A program made the translations under genes and the position numbers. The notes under the pieces were generated by a model that worked only from the letters and a program-made list of their open reading frames with translations, did not search any database and had not been told where the DNA came from. DNA of 7,487 bases from an uncultured Muribaculaceae bacterium (GTDB taxonomy: Bacteria; Bacteroidota; Bacteroidia; Bacteroidales; Muribaculaceae). Positions 1 through 5,765 of the stretch are shown one piece after another. The DNA lies in contig CAJUIJ010000124.1 of the NCBI GenBank assembly GCA_910586175.1, positions 1 through 7,487 on the forward strand. Reading direction: 5' to 3'. Each line of letters begins with the position of its first letter. Positions within the stretch are counted from its first letter, which is position 1.

Positions 1-1082
1 GACCGGGCCCCCGGACTTGGTTTGTCGCCCCTAACCAAGCCAAGGATACGCTTTTTGTGGTCGATGAAGCCTCACTTATCCCTGACAACCCTCTCGATAC
101 GCGCAGCAGCCTGCTCCATGTGCTCGCAGCTTATGTCTATTCGGCCCCGGGATGCAAGTTGCTCTTGGTGGGTGATGAGGCTCAGCTCCCTCCGGTGGGT
201 CAGGATGTCTCTACTGCCATGGAGCCTGACCGTCTGCGTGCCATGGGCCTAAATCCTTTCTGCTTTTCGCTTGATGTGCCTGTGCGCCAGACTGCCGACA
301 GTGGCATAATCCATAACGCCACCATTGTGCGTGGTTGCCTGTTGCGTCCGGAGTGCCATGATTTTCCGCCTCTCGACTATCAGGGTCTCGATGATTTTGT
401 GGCTATAACGTCGGCAGAGCTTGCCGATGAGCTTGCTGACTCTTTCGCGACGGTGGGGGAGGACCAGACTTTGATTATAACCCGTTCCAACAAGCGTGCC
501 AACAGATTCAATCAGGCGGTGAGAAACATGGTGATGTATGCCGAGGAACCATTGGAGAGAGGCGATCGCATCGTAATCTCGAAAAATGACTATTATTGGG
601 CTGCAAAAAATAAGCTGAAGACGCTCATTGCCAATGGTGATTTGGCTGAGGTGACATGGGTAGGAAAGACTGAAAAGGTATATGGGCGTTTCTTCACGGA
701 GGTGGAGCTGCGGCTCAGCGATGGCTCGGTGGCCAATGTGCAGGTGATGCTGCGTAGCCTCGCCACTGAGGGGCCGGCAATACCGCGCCAAGAGATGGAA
801 CGTTTCTACAATGTTGTGCTTGCCGAGCATGAGGGGGAGATATCCGAAAGAATCAACGCAGCCCTCGCAGATCCCTACTACAATGCCTTGCAAGCGAAAT
901 ATGCTTACTGCGTGACATGCCACAAGGCGCAGGGTGGCCAGTGGAAGCATGTATATATCGATATGGGTGGCATTGCCCCCGATGCAATAGGCCCCGACTT
1001 CTATCGCTGGCTCTATACGGCAATAACCCGAGCCACCGAGAAAGTCTACCTGATAAACCCGCCACATAGCGAAAACCAATAG
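1..1082 (+). CDS. RecD-like superfamily 1B DNA helicase, 3' part (5' end outside window)
   Basis: The reading frame is open from base 3 and runs to a TAG at 1080-1082, so the gene starts upstream and the Walker A part is missing. Visible helicase motifs, in order: Walker B as VVDEAS (57-74); motif III GDEAQLPPVG (171-200); a PVRQT segment near 276 resembling motif IV; a UvrD_C_2-type C-terminal region with TCHKAQGGQW (915-944, motif V) and YTAITRAT (1014-1037, motif VI). These motifs together are typical of the RecD / RecD2 branch of ATP-driven 5'-3' DNA helicases. Bacteroidota commonly encode a stand-alone protein of this type annotated as an AAA-family ATPase or RecD-like helicase; no RecB or RecC partner is visible here. 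The role is inferred to be DNA repair or recombination in the cytoplasm. The gene converges on tsf, and its stop codon lies inside the first unit of a 9-bp repeat array. The family call is firm; the exact subfamily is not. Confidence 0.88.
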   Translation, partial: PGPRTWFVAPNQAKDTLFVVDEASLIPDNPLDTRSSLLHVLAAYVYSAPGCKLLLVGDEAQLPPVGQDVSTAMEPDRLRAMGLNPFCFSLDVPVRQTADSGIIHNATIVRGCLLRPECHDFPPLDYQGLDDFVAITSAELADELADSFATVGEDQTLIITRSNKRANRFNQAVRNMVMYAEEPLERGDRIVISKNDYYWAAKNKLKTLIANGDLAEVTWVGKTEKVYGRFFTEVELRLSDGSVANVQVMLRSLATEGPAIPRQEMERFYNVVLAEHEGEISERINAALADPYYNALQAKYAYCVTCHKAQGGQWKHVYIDMGGIAPDAIGPDFYRWLYTAITRATEKVYLINPPHSENQ

Positions 1083-1178
1083 GTCCAATAGGTCTAATAG
1101 GTCTAATAGGGCCAATAGCAAGTTTATTGGTATTATTAGCCCTATTAGCCCTATTGGCCCTATTGGCCCTATTAGCCC
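1076..1178. repeat. Array of 9-bp units in two opposing orientations
   Basis: Five head-to-tail 9-bp units of form CYAATAGGK or close variants occupy 1076-1120 (two CCAATAGGT, then CTAATAGGT, CTAATAGGG and CCAATAGCA). After a short spacer the complementary orientation follows as six 9-bp units at 1125-1178: TATTGGTAT, then TATTAGCCC twice, TATTGGCCC twice and TATTAGCCC. The two arms can pair imperfectly into a long hairpin. The apex could be CCAATA (1112-1117) with TATTGG (1125-1130), or CTAATAGGGC (1103-1112) with GCCCTATTAG (1139-1148). The array begins inside the stop codon region of the + strand helicase gene and ends just before the tsf terminator. It may act as a transcript end or mRNA-stabilising structure for the helicase gene; that is inference. 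Confidence 0.85.
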
Positions 1179-1181
1179 TAT

Positions 1182-1217
1182 AAAGAAATCAGCCCGGAGC
1201 TTTTAGCTCCGGGCTGA
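1182..1217 (-). terminator. Rho-independent terminator of the rplM-rpsI-rpsB-tsf operon
   Basis: A perfect 13-bp stem (1189-1201 with 1205-1217) encloses a 3-nt loop. The stem core is CCCGGAGC pairing with GCTCCGGG. Read on the minus strand it is followed by TTTCTTT (1182-1188), a usable U-tract. It lies 22 bp past the tsf stop codon, the expected place for the end of the operon. On the + strand the downstream sequence is only moderately T-rich, so it would be a weaker terminator for the helicase gene. Confidence 0.88.
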
Positions 1218-1239
1218 TTAGCTTTATCTATTTCGAAGA

Positions 1240-2232
1240 TTAGTCCTCGTTGAGGTTGACACGCTTGAAGTCAACCACCACAAGACCCTTGACTGTCTGA
1301 TCGAGGAACTGACCCACAGTGATCTTGGCATCCTGCACATATGCCTGCTCCATCAGACAGTTCTCCTTGAAGAACTTGTTGAGACGGCCATTGGCAATGT
1401 TCTGGATCATAGCCTCGGGGAGGTTGGCAGCCTTTGCCTCACCTGCCTCCTTCATGATCTGACGACCCTTCTCAGCCTCCTCAGCTGTGATCCAGCCTTT
1501 GGAGATGTTGCTTTCGATATGGTCTTCAGAGTCGAAGTGGTTGGGGTTGAGACCGGCCTTGCGGAGAGCAGCCTCCTGAGCCTTGACAACCTGTTCCTGC
1601 TTGGTTTTCTCGATAGCCACGTTGATCTCCTGGTCGATAGTCTCCTGTGCAACATCGTTGCGAGAGATAGCCACGGGGTTCATCGAAGCGATCTGCATAC
1701 ACACCTCGCGGCCCACCTGGGCATCGAGACCTTCCACGTTGAAGCCGCAGATAGCTGCGAGCTTATCGTTGAAGTGGTTGTATGCGGCCACAGAAGCAGC
1801 CTCTACCCATTCGAAGTCGCCAAGCTCCATCTTCTCGCCGGTCTTGCCGATCTCATCAGTGATGAGGGCTTCGATGGTGCGGCCTTCGAGTTCGAGACCC
1901 TTGAGCTCATCGAGGCTCTTCACCTTAGCTGCAAGTGCAGCGTCGAGAATCTTCTTGGCGAGTGCGCGGAATGACTCGTTCTTTGCTACGAAGTCAGTCT
2001 CGCACTTAAGTGTAGCGATGGCTGCGAAGTTGCCGTTGGTGCCCGCGAACACGCAACCCTCGGCTGCGTTGCGGTCTTCACGCTTGGCGGCAACTGCCTG
2101 ACCTTTCTTACGGATTATCTCGATGGCTGCCTGGATATCGCCCTCTGTCTCTGCGAGTGCGTTCTTGCAGTCCATCATGCCTGCGCCGGTCATGTGGCGC
2201 AGTTTCTTGATATCTTCAATGCTTACTGCCAT
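1240..2232 (-). CDS. tsf: Translation elongation factor Ts (EF-Ts)
   Basis: EF-Ts is the guanine nucleotide exchange factor that releases GDP from EF-Tu so that EF-Tu can rebind GTP and aminoacyl-tRNA in the cytoplasm. The 330-residue product starts with a UBA-like domain carrying the family signature LRHMTGAGMMDCKNAL (residues 11-26). The second signature, KCETDFVAKN (76-85), includes the TDFV residues that contact the EF-Tu G domain. Two dimerisation subdomains follow, and the C-terminus ends in VVVDFKRVNLNED. It is longer than the roughly 280 residues of the E. coli protein, which fits the longer form I associate with Bacteroidales. The gene is last in its operon, 24 bp after rpsB, with a strong terminator behind it. 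The ATG at 2230-2232 is preceded by an A-rich leader without a Shine-Dalgarno motif. The stop is TAA. Identification is secure. Confidence 0.98.
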   Translation of the reverse strand: MAVSIEDIKKLRHMTGAGMMDCKNALAETEGDIQAAIEIIRKKGQAVAAKREDRNAAEGCVFAGTNGNFAAIATLKCETDFVAKNESFRALAKKILDAALAAKVKSLDELKGLELEGRTIEALITDEIGKTGEKMELGDFEWVEAASVAAYNHFNDKLAAICGFNVEGLDAQVGREVCMQIASMNPVAISRNDVAQETIDQEINVAIEKTKQEQVVKAQEAALRKAGLNPNHFDSEDHIESNISKGWITAEEAEKGRQIMKEAGEAKAANLPEAMIQNIANGRLNKFFKENCLMEQAYVQDAKITVGQFLDQTVKGLVVVDFKRVNLNED

Positions 2233-2256
2233 TGTCTTGTTTTTGTTAATGTAAGA

Positions 2257-3087
2257 TTACTCTGCTGCTTCTTCAGCCTTGGGAGCCTCAGCTGCTGCTT
2301 CCTCGGCCTTGGGAGCCTCGTTGCGGCGCACACGACGACGCTTGGGAGCTGCATCGGCATCTTCTGCCTCTTTCTCCTCAGGGTTGTCGATTTTCTCTAC
2401 CTTGCGCTCCTCGAGTCCCTCTGCCATGGCTGCTGTCACAGCGTCGAGTACGATCTCGATGCTCTTTGAAGCATCATCGTTAGCCGGGATCACGTAGTCA
2501 ATGTCGGCAGGGTTAGAGTTGGTGTCGACGATTGCGAACACAGGTATGCCGAGACGCTTGGCCTCTGCCACGGCGATGTGCTCTTTCATAACGTCAACTA
2601 CGAAGAGTGCTGACGGAAGACGACCGAGGTCGGCGATTGAACCGAGGTTCTTCTCCAACTTGGCGCGCTGACGCTGAATCTGGAGTTTCTCACGTTTCGA
2701 CAGGTTGTCGAATGTGCCATCCTTGTCCATCTTGTCGATGGTGGTCATCTTCTTCACTGCCTTGCGGATAGTGGGGAAGTTGGTGAGCATACCACCGGGC
2801 CAACGCTCTATCACGTAAGGCATGCCGATTGCACCGGCTTTCTCCTTGATTGCCTCTTTAGCCTGCTTCTTTGTTGCCACGAAGAGCACTTTCTTGCCGC
2901 TCTTTGCAATCTGCTTGAGTGCGTTAGCTGCCTCTTCGATCTTGGCTGCCGTTTTATATAAATCTATGATGTGGATACCGTTGCGCTCCATGAAGATGTA
3001 GGGAGCCATTGCGGGGTTCCATTTGCGCTTGAGGTGGCCGAAGTGGCAGCCTGCCTCAAGAAGCTCGTCAAATTTTGGTGTTGCCAT
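2257..3087 (-). CDS. rpsB: Small ribosomal subunit protein uS2
   Basis: uS2 binds the 30S subunit late in assembly, at the head-body junction, and helps recruit bS1 where that protein is present. The 276-residue product has the family N-terminus (LLEAGCHFGHLKRKWNPAM, residues 9-27), the RWPGGMLTNFPTI block (95-107) and the second family signature, with LFVVD (161-165) and IPVFAIVDTNSNP (181-193). The globular part ends near residue 226. A charged, Ala/Glu/Lys-rich tail follows with a basic patch (KRRRVRR, 249-255) and two copies of EAPKAEEAA (257-265 and 267-275); E. coli S2 lacks such a tail at this length. The gene is followed by tsf after 24 bp, the near-universal rpsB-tsf pairing. It is preceded by a 185-bp structured gap after rpsI. 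The ATG at 3085-3087 follows an A-rich tract of repeated ACCAA; no Shine-Dalgarno motif is seen. Confidence 0.98.
   Translation of the reverse strand: MATPKFDELLEAGCHFGHLKRKWNPAMAPYIFMERNGIHIIDLYKTAAKIEEAANALKQIAKSGKKVLFVATKKQAKEAIKEKAGAIGMPYVIERWPGGMLTNFPTIRKAVKKMTTIDKMDKDGTFDNLSKREKLQIQRQRAKLEKNLGSIADLGRLPSALFVVDVMKEHIAVAEAKRLGIPVFAIVDTNSNPADIDYVIPANDDASKSIEIVLDAVTAAMAEGLEERKVEKIDNPEEKEAEDADAAPKRRRVRRNEAPKAEEAAAEAPKAEEAAE
2262..2319. repeat. In-gene tandem repeat, about 30-bp period, encoding the uS2 tail
   Basis: Two 28-nt copies (2262-2289 and 2292-2319) differ at two positions and are spaced by a 30-bp period. On the minus strand they encode the two EAPKAEEAA blocks at the end of uS2. 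The period is a multiple of three, so copy-number changes would lengthen or shorten the tail without a frameshift. Confidence 0.85.
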
Positions 3088-3182
3088 TTGTTTGGTTTGG
3101 TTTGTTTACGTTCTTCTTTTTGAAATCAATCAGGCGGTAGGGAACGTGTCCATCCGCAAGATTTAGATACTAAACACTTATA

Positions 3183-3272
3183 TTGTCAGGCTCCAAGACT
3201 CTGCATGCCGGTGCAGTGGCATGTCATGCGCACATGCCGGCATATAATGCCGTAAAGCCCGTACAATCCATT
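3183..3272 (-). promoter_or_regulatory. Structured rpsI-rpsB intergenic region, candidate rpsB leader or processing site
   Basis: The 185-bp gap before rpsB contains overlapping inverted repeats. One stem-loop is TGCCGG (3206-3211) with CCGGCA (3237-3242), stacked on CATGT (3220-3224) with ACATG (3232-3236), leaving an 8-nt bulge. A second is CTGCA (3201-3205) with TGCAG (3212-3216), whose loop is the TGCCGG arm of the first. A third is GGCAT (3239-3243) with ATGCC (3247-3251), which overlaps the other arm. They cannot all form at once, as in ribosomal-protein leaders that switch structure. No U-tract follows on the minus strand, so this is not a plain intrinsic terminator. I found no convincing TAnnTTTG promoter here. 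Control of rpsB-tsf by uS2 is known in other bacteria; its operation here is inference. Confidence 0.4.
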
Positions 3273-3659
3273 TTAACGCTTGGAGAACTGGAAGCGCTTG
3301 CGTGCTTTCGGACGACCCGGTTTCTTGCGCTCCACCTCGCGGGCGTCGCGTGTCATGAAGCCTTCCTTGCGGAGAGCCGCCTTGTCCTCGGGGTTGACCT
3401 TTACCAGTGCGCGGGCGATAGCGAGACGGAGTGCCTCTGCCTGTCCCTTGTAGCCACCACCGTCGAGGTGTGCCACGATGTCGTACTTGTCGGCTACCTC
3501 AAGTGTGTTGAGGGGCTGCTTCACGACATACTGGAGTATCGAAGAGGGAAAATACACGTCGATAGGACGCTTGTCGATGATAATCGAACCATTGCCTTCT
3601 GTGAGATATACTCGTGCCACCGCTGCCTTGCGACGACCTATTGCATTTACTTTTTCCAT
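3273..3659 (-). CDS. rpsI: Small ribosomal subunit protein uS9
   Basis: uS9 sits in the 30S head, and its extended C-terminal tail reaches the P site, where the terminal Ser-Lys-Arg contacts the anticodon stem-loop of P-site tRNA. The 128-residue product has the N-terminal block AIGRRKAAVARVYL (residues 6-19), the family signature GGGYKGQAEALRLAIARALV (67-86) and the expected basic tail ending in SKR. Length is normal for the family. The gene begins 8 bp after the rplM stop, the conserved rplM-rpsI pair, so the two are almost certainly cotranscribed. The start ATG is at 3657-3659 and the stop is TAA. Identification is secure. Confidence 0.98.
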   Translation of the reverse strand: MEKVNAIGRRKAAVARVYLTEGNGSIIIDKRPIDVYFPSSILQYVVKQPLNTLEVADKYDIVAHLDGGGYKGQAEALRLAIARALVKVNPEDKAALRKEGFMTRDAREVERKKPGRPKARKRFQFSKR

Positions 3660-3667
3660 CTTCGTCG

Positions 3668-4144
3668 TTATTTCATTTTGTTGATGTCTAATTCAATCGG
3701 GTTCTTGTCGGCAAAAGGATGCTCTGCGCCGTTGAACACGTGAAGGTTGGTGAGCTGCTTGGCTCCGAGCTTGTTCTTCGGGAGCATACCCTTTACAACC
3801 TTGATGAAGAGGGGGTGTTTGCCCTTCATCGTCACCTTGTGTGATTTCTCCATGAGGTCGCGCGGTGTGAAGCTGCGCTGGCCACCGGGATAACCTGTGT
3901 AACGGAGATATTCACGCTTGTCCATCTTGTCGCCGTTAAGGACCACCTTGTCGGCGTTGATGATGATTACGTTGTCGCCGCAGTCCATGTTGGGAGTGTA
4001 GCTGGCTTTGTTCTTGCCGCGCAGAATCTTTGCAACTTTGCTGCAGAGACGGCCCAACACCTGGTCGGTTGCGTCAATTACCACCCATTTCTTCTCGATT
4101 GTCTCGGGGGTGGCTGAAATTGTCTTGTAACTTAAAGTATCCAC
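3668..4144 (-). CDS. rplM: Large ribosomal subunit protein uL13, GTG start
   Basis: uL13 is an early-assembling 50S protein that binds 23S rRNA. The 158-residue product matches the family from the WVVIDATDQVLGRLCSKVA block (residues 20-38) through CGDNVIIINADKV (55-67) and YTGYPGGQR (82-90). The family signature lies at about 117-139 (VKGMLPKNKLGAKQLTNLHV within it). The start codon is GTG (4142-4144): an in-frame TAA lies two codons upstream, and translation from the GTG gives MDTLSYKTIS, the N-terminus I recognise from Bacteroidales uL13 proteins. A later start would remove this conserved segment. It is the first gene of the operon, 8 bp before rpsI, with a promoter about 110 bp upstream. 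A GTG start could lower initiation and may be part of dosage control; that is inference. Confidence 0.97.
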   Translation of the reverse strand: MDTLSYKTISATPETIEKKWVVIDATDQVLGRLCSKVAKILRGKNKASYTPNMDCGDNVIIINADKVVLNGDKMDKREYLRYTGYPGGQRSFTPRDLMEKSHKVTMKGKHPLFIKVVKGMLPKNKLGAKQLTNLHVFNGAEHPFADKNPIELDINKMK

Positions 4145-4245
4145 TTTTTAGATTTGTTTGTAGAGTTAAATGTCATTCTTTCAACCGTTTATGCCGGCCA
4201 AAGCACGCCCGGTATCCCCAAATGACTATTAATCTGGATATAATC
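4145..4245 (-). promoter_or_regulatory. Foldable 5' leader of the rplM operon
   Basis: If transcription starts about 7 nt past the promoter at 4252-4283, the rplM mRNA has an untranslated leader of roughly 100 nt. It can form a closing helix between 4172-4177 (GTCATT) and 4221-4226 (AATGAC). Inside this, a hairpin pairs CCGG arms extended by an AT pair on each side (around 4191-4215) across an 11-nt loop. The last 25 nt before the GTG are A-rich and unstructured, with no Shine-Dalgarno motif. Feedback by uL13 on its own leader is known in E. coli; whether this leader does the same is inference. Exact pairings were judged by eye. Confidence 0.4.
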
Positions 4246-4251
4246 GGCTCG

Positions 4252-4283
4252 CAAAATTAATAATTTTTTCTCACATGGCCAAA
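4252..4283 (-). promoter_or_regulatory. Bacteroidota-type promoter of the rplM-rpsI-rpsB-tsf operon
   Basis: On the minus strand TTTG (4280-4283) is followed by exactly 20 nt and then TAATTTTG (4252-4259). This matches the known Bacteroides consensus for the housekeeping sigma factor, TTTG-N19-21-TAnnTTTG, at every fixed position. The spacer is A/T-rich near the -7 element. It lies between the stop codon of the tRNA nucleotidyltransferase gene and rplM, the right place for the ribosomal operon promoter. Confidence 0.8.
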
Positions 4284-4317
4284 TGCAACTCGCTTATTTC
4301 AGCTATTTCAGCTTTTT

Positions 4318-5742
4318 TCAGTTTTTTGGGTTTTCAATGGCTTTGAGTATGCCCGGGCCTTCGCGCAGCACGTATTGCCAGGCTGCGTCGTGGTCGTAAG
4401 GTATCTCGCCTTCCATTATGGCTTCTTTCACCGCGTCTTTGATGAGCTGGATCTCTTTGCCGGGCTTGAGTCCGAAATGTTCCATTATCTCGAGTCCGTT
4501 GACGGGGTTTTTCCAGCAGCGCAGTGCGTCGGCGTCGTTGATTTCGGCCATGCGTTCGCGAAGCTTGGCAAAGCCGGCGAGCTGCCGGCGCACCTTGGCC
4601 GGATTCTTGGATGTGATGTCGGCTTCTGCCAGCAGCATGAGGTCGTCGAGATCGGGACCTGCCTCTGTGATGAGGCGCCGCACACCGGAGTCGGACACTC
4701 CTTGTTCACCCACGCTCTGTGGGCGCATATGCAGGCCCACGAGCTTGGCCACATATTTCATTTTCTCGTTCATCGGCAGTTTCATTTTGCGAAACACTCT
4801 CGGTATCATCTTCTCGCCGATGTAGTTGTGGTTATGAAATGTCCAGCCTATTTTCTCGTCGTATCTCTTGGTCACGGGCTTGGCGATGTCGTGCAGTAAT
4901 GCCGCCCAGCGCAGCCATTCGTTGTCGGTGCGCTCGGCCACGTTGTCGAGCACCTGCAGTGTGTGGTTGAAGTTGTCTTTATGGCCTTTGCCTTCCATTA
5001 TCTCGACTCCTTTCAGGTCGCATAGCCATGGCATGATACGCTCGAGCAGGCCTGCGCGATCGAGCAGCTTGAAGCCTTGTGAGGGGCGCTTTGAGCGGAT
5101 TATCTTGGAGAGTTCGTCGTTGATGCGTTCTTTGGTTATGATGTCGATGCGCTCGCTGTTGCGCTTTATTGCTTCGAAGGTTTCGGGCACGATGGTGAAT
5201 CCAAGTTGTGTGGCGAAGCGGATTGCGCGCATCATGCGAAGAGGATCATCGCTGAATGTGATGTCCGGGTCGAGAGGTGTGCGGATAAGCCCGTGGCTAA
5301 GGTCAGCTATGCCTCCGAACGGGTCAACAAGTTCGCCAAACCGGTCGGCGTTAAGACAAATCGCCATGGCGTTGATTGTGAAGTCGCGGCGATTCTGGTC
5401 ATCTTCCAGGGTGCCGTCTTCGACTATCGGGTTGCGGCTTTCACGATGGTATGATTCCTTGCGTGCTCCCACGAATTCAAGTTCGAGGTCACCGCTGCGC
5501 ACCTGTGCGGTGCCGTAGTTGGCATATACGCTCAGCGACTTGCTGCGTCCGAGCGCGGCAGCCACCTCTGTGGCAAGCTCTATGCCGCTGCCCACTGTCA
5601 CGAAATCTATATCCTGGCTCGGACGTTGTAGAAATATGTCGCGCACATAGCCTCCCACCACATACACCTCACGGCCCATGCGGTCGGCTGTCTCTCCTAT
5701 GAGCCGGAATACCGGCAGTTTCAAATCTTCTTTCAGATTCAT
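4318..5742 (-). CDS. CCA-adding-type tRNA nucleotidyltransferase with HD domain
   Basis: This is a class II nucleotidyltransferase of the CCA-adding enzyme / poly(A) polymerase family. It probably builds or repairs the 3' CCA end of tRNAs from CTP and ATP in the cytoplasm. In the 474-residue product the N-terminal catalytic head has YVVGGYVRD (residues 27-35) and the metal-binding DID (44-46). RRDFTINAMA (118-127) and DDPLRMMRAIRFA (165-177) follow; these belong to the nucleotide-selecting and neck regions. A C-terminal HD phosphohydrolase domain has H260, H284-D285 in LLHDIAKP, and a candidate distal aspartate D375. I chose ATG 5740-5742; a TTG directly before it would add one residue. It starts 23 bp after the M24 peptidase gene, suggesting an operon. 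A poly(A) polymerase activity cannot be excluded from sequence alone, but CCA addition is the usual assignment in this phylum. Confidence 0.9.
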   Translation of the reverse strand: MNLKEDLKLPVFRLIGETADRMGREVYVVGGYVRDIFLQRPSQDIDFVTVGSGIELATEVAAALGRSKSLSVYANYGTAQVRSGDLELEFVGARKESYHRESRNPIVEDGTLEDDQNRRDFTINAMAICLNADRFGELVDPFGGIADLSHGLIRTPLDPDITFSDDPLRMMRAIRFATQLGFTIVPETFEAIKRNSERIDIITKERINDELSKIIRSKRPSQGFKLLDRAGLLERIMPWLCDLKGVEIMEGKGHKDNFNHTLQVLDNVAERTDNEWLRWAALLHDIAKPVTKRYDEKIGWTFHNHNYIGEKMIPRVFRKMKLPMNEKMKYVAKLVGLHMRPQSVGEQGVSDSGVRRLITEAGPDLDDLMLLAEADITSKNPAKVRRQLAGFAKLRERMAEINDADALRCWKNPVNGLEIMEHFGLKPGKEIQLIKDAVKEAIMEGEIPYDHDAAWQYVLREGPGILKAIENPKN

Positions 5743-5765
5743 CAAGGTCTTTTTCTTTTTTCTTT

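Noticed and set aside
249..1121. Long open frame of 290 codons on the minus strand opposite the helicase gene
   Set aside because: It lies entirely over the helicase frame, whose helicase motifs are clear. Its translation has no recognisable motif, and its N-terminus is just repeat-array translation (Leu-Leu-Asp runs). It is a shadow frame.
1076..1178. CRISPR array
   Set aside because: The units are 9 bp and contiguous with no spacers, and they change orientation; this is a tandem/inverted repeat, not CRISPR.
1519..1974. Open frames on the + strand over tsf, and similar ones over rpsB, rpsI and the nucleotidyltransferase gene
   Set aside because: They are antisense shadows of well-identified conserved genes with no family resemblance of their own.
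3088..3182. Separate promoter for rpsB-tsf
   Set aside because: TAAATCTTG and TATCTAAA on the minus strand resemble parts of the -7 element, but neither matches TAnnTTTG and no TTG lies at the right distance.
5743..5745. TTG start for the tRNA nucleotidyltransferase
   Set aside because: An ATG follows immediately and is the more likely start; the choice changes the protein by one residue.
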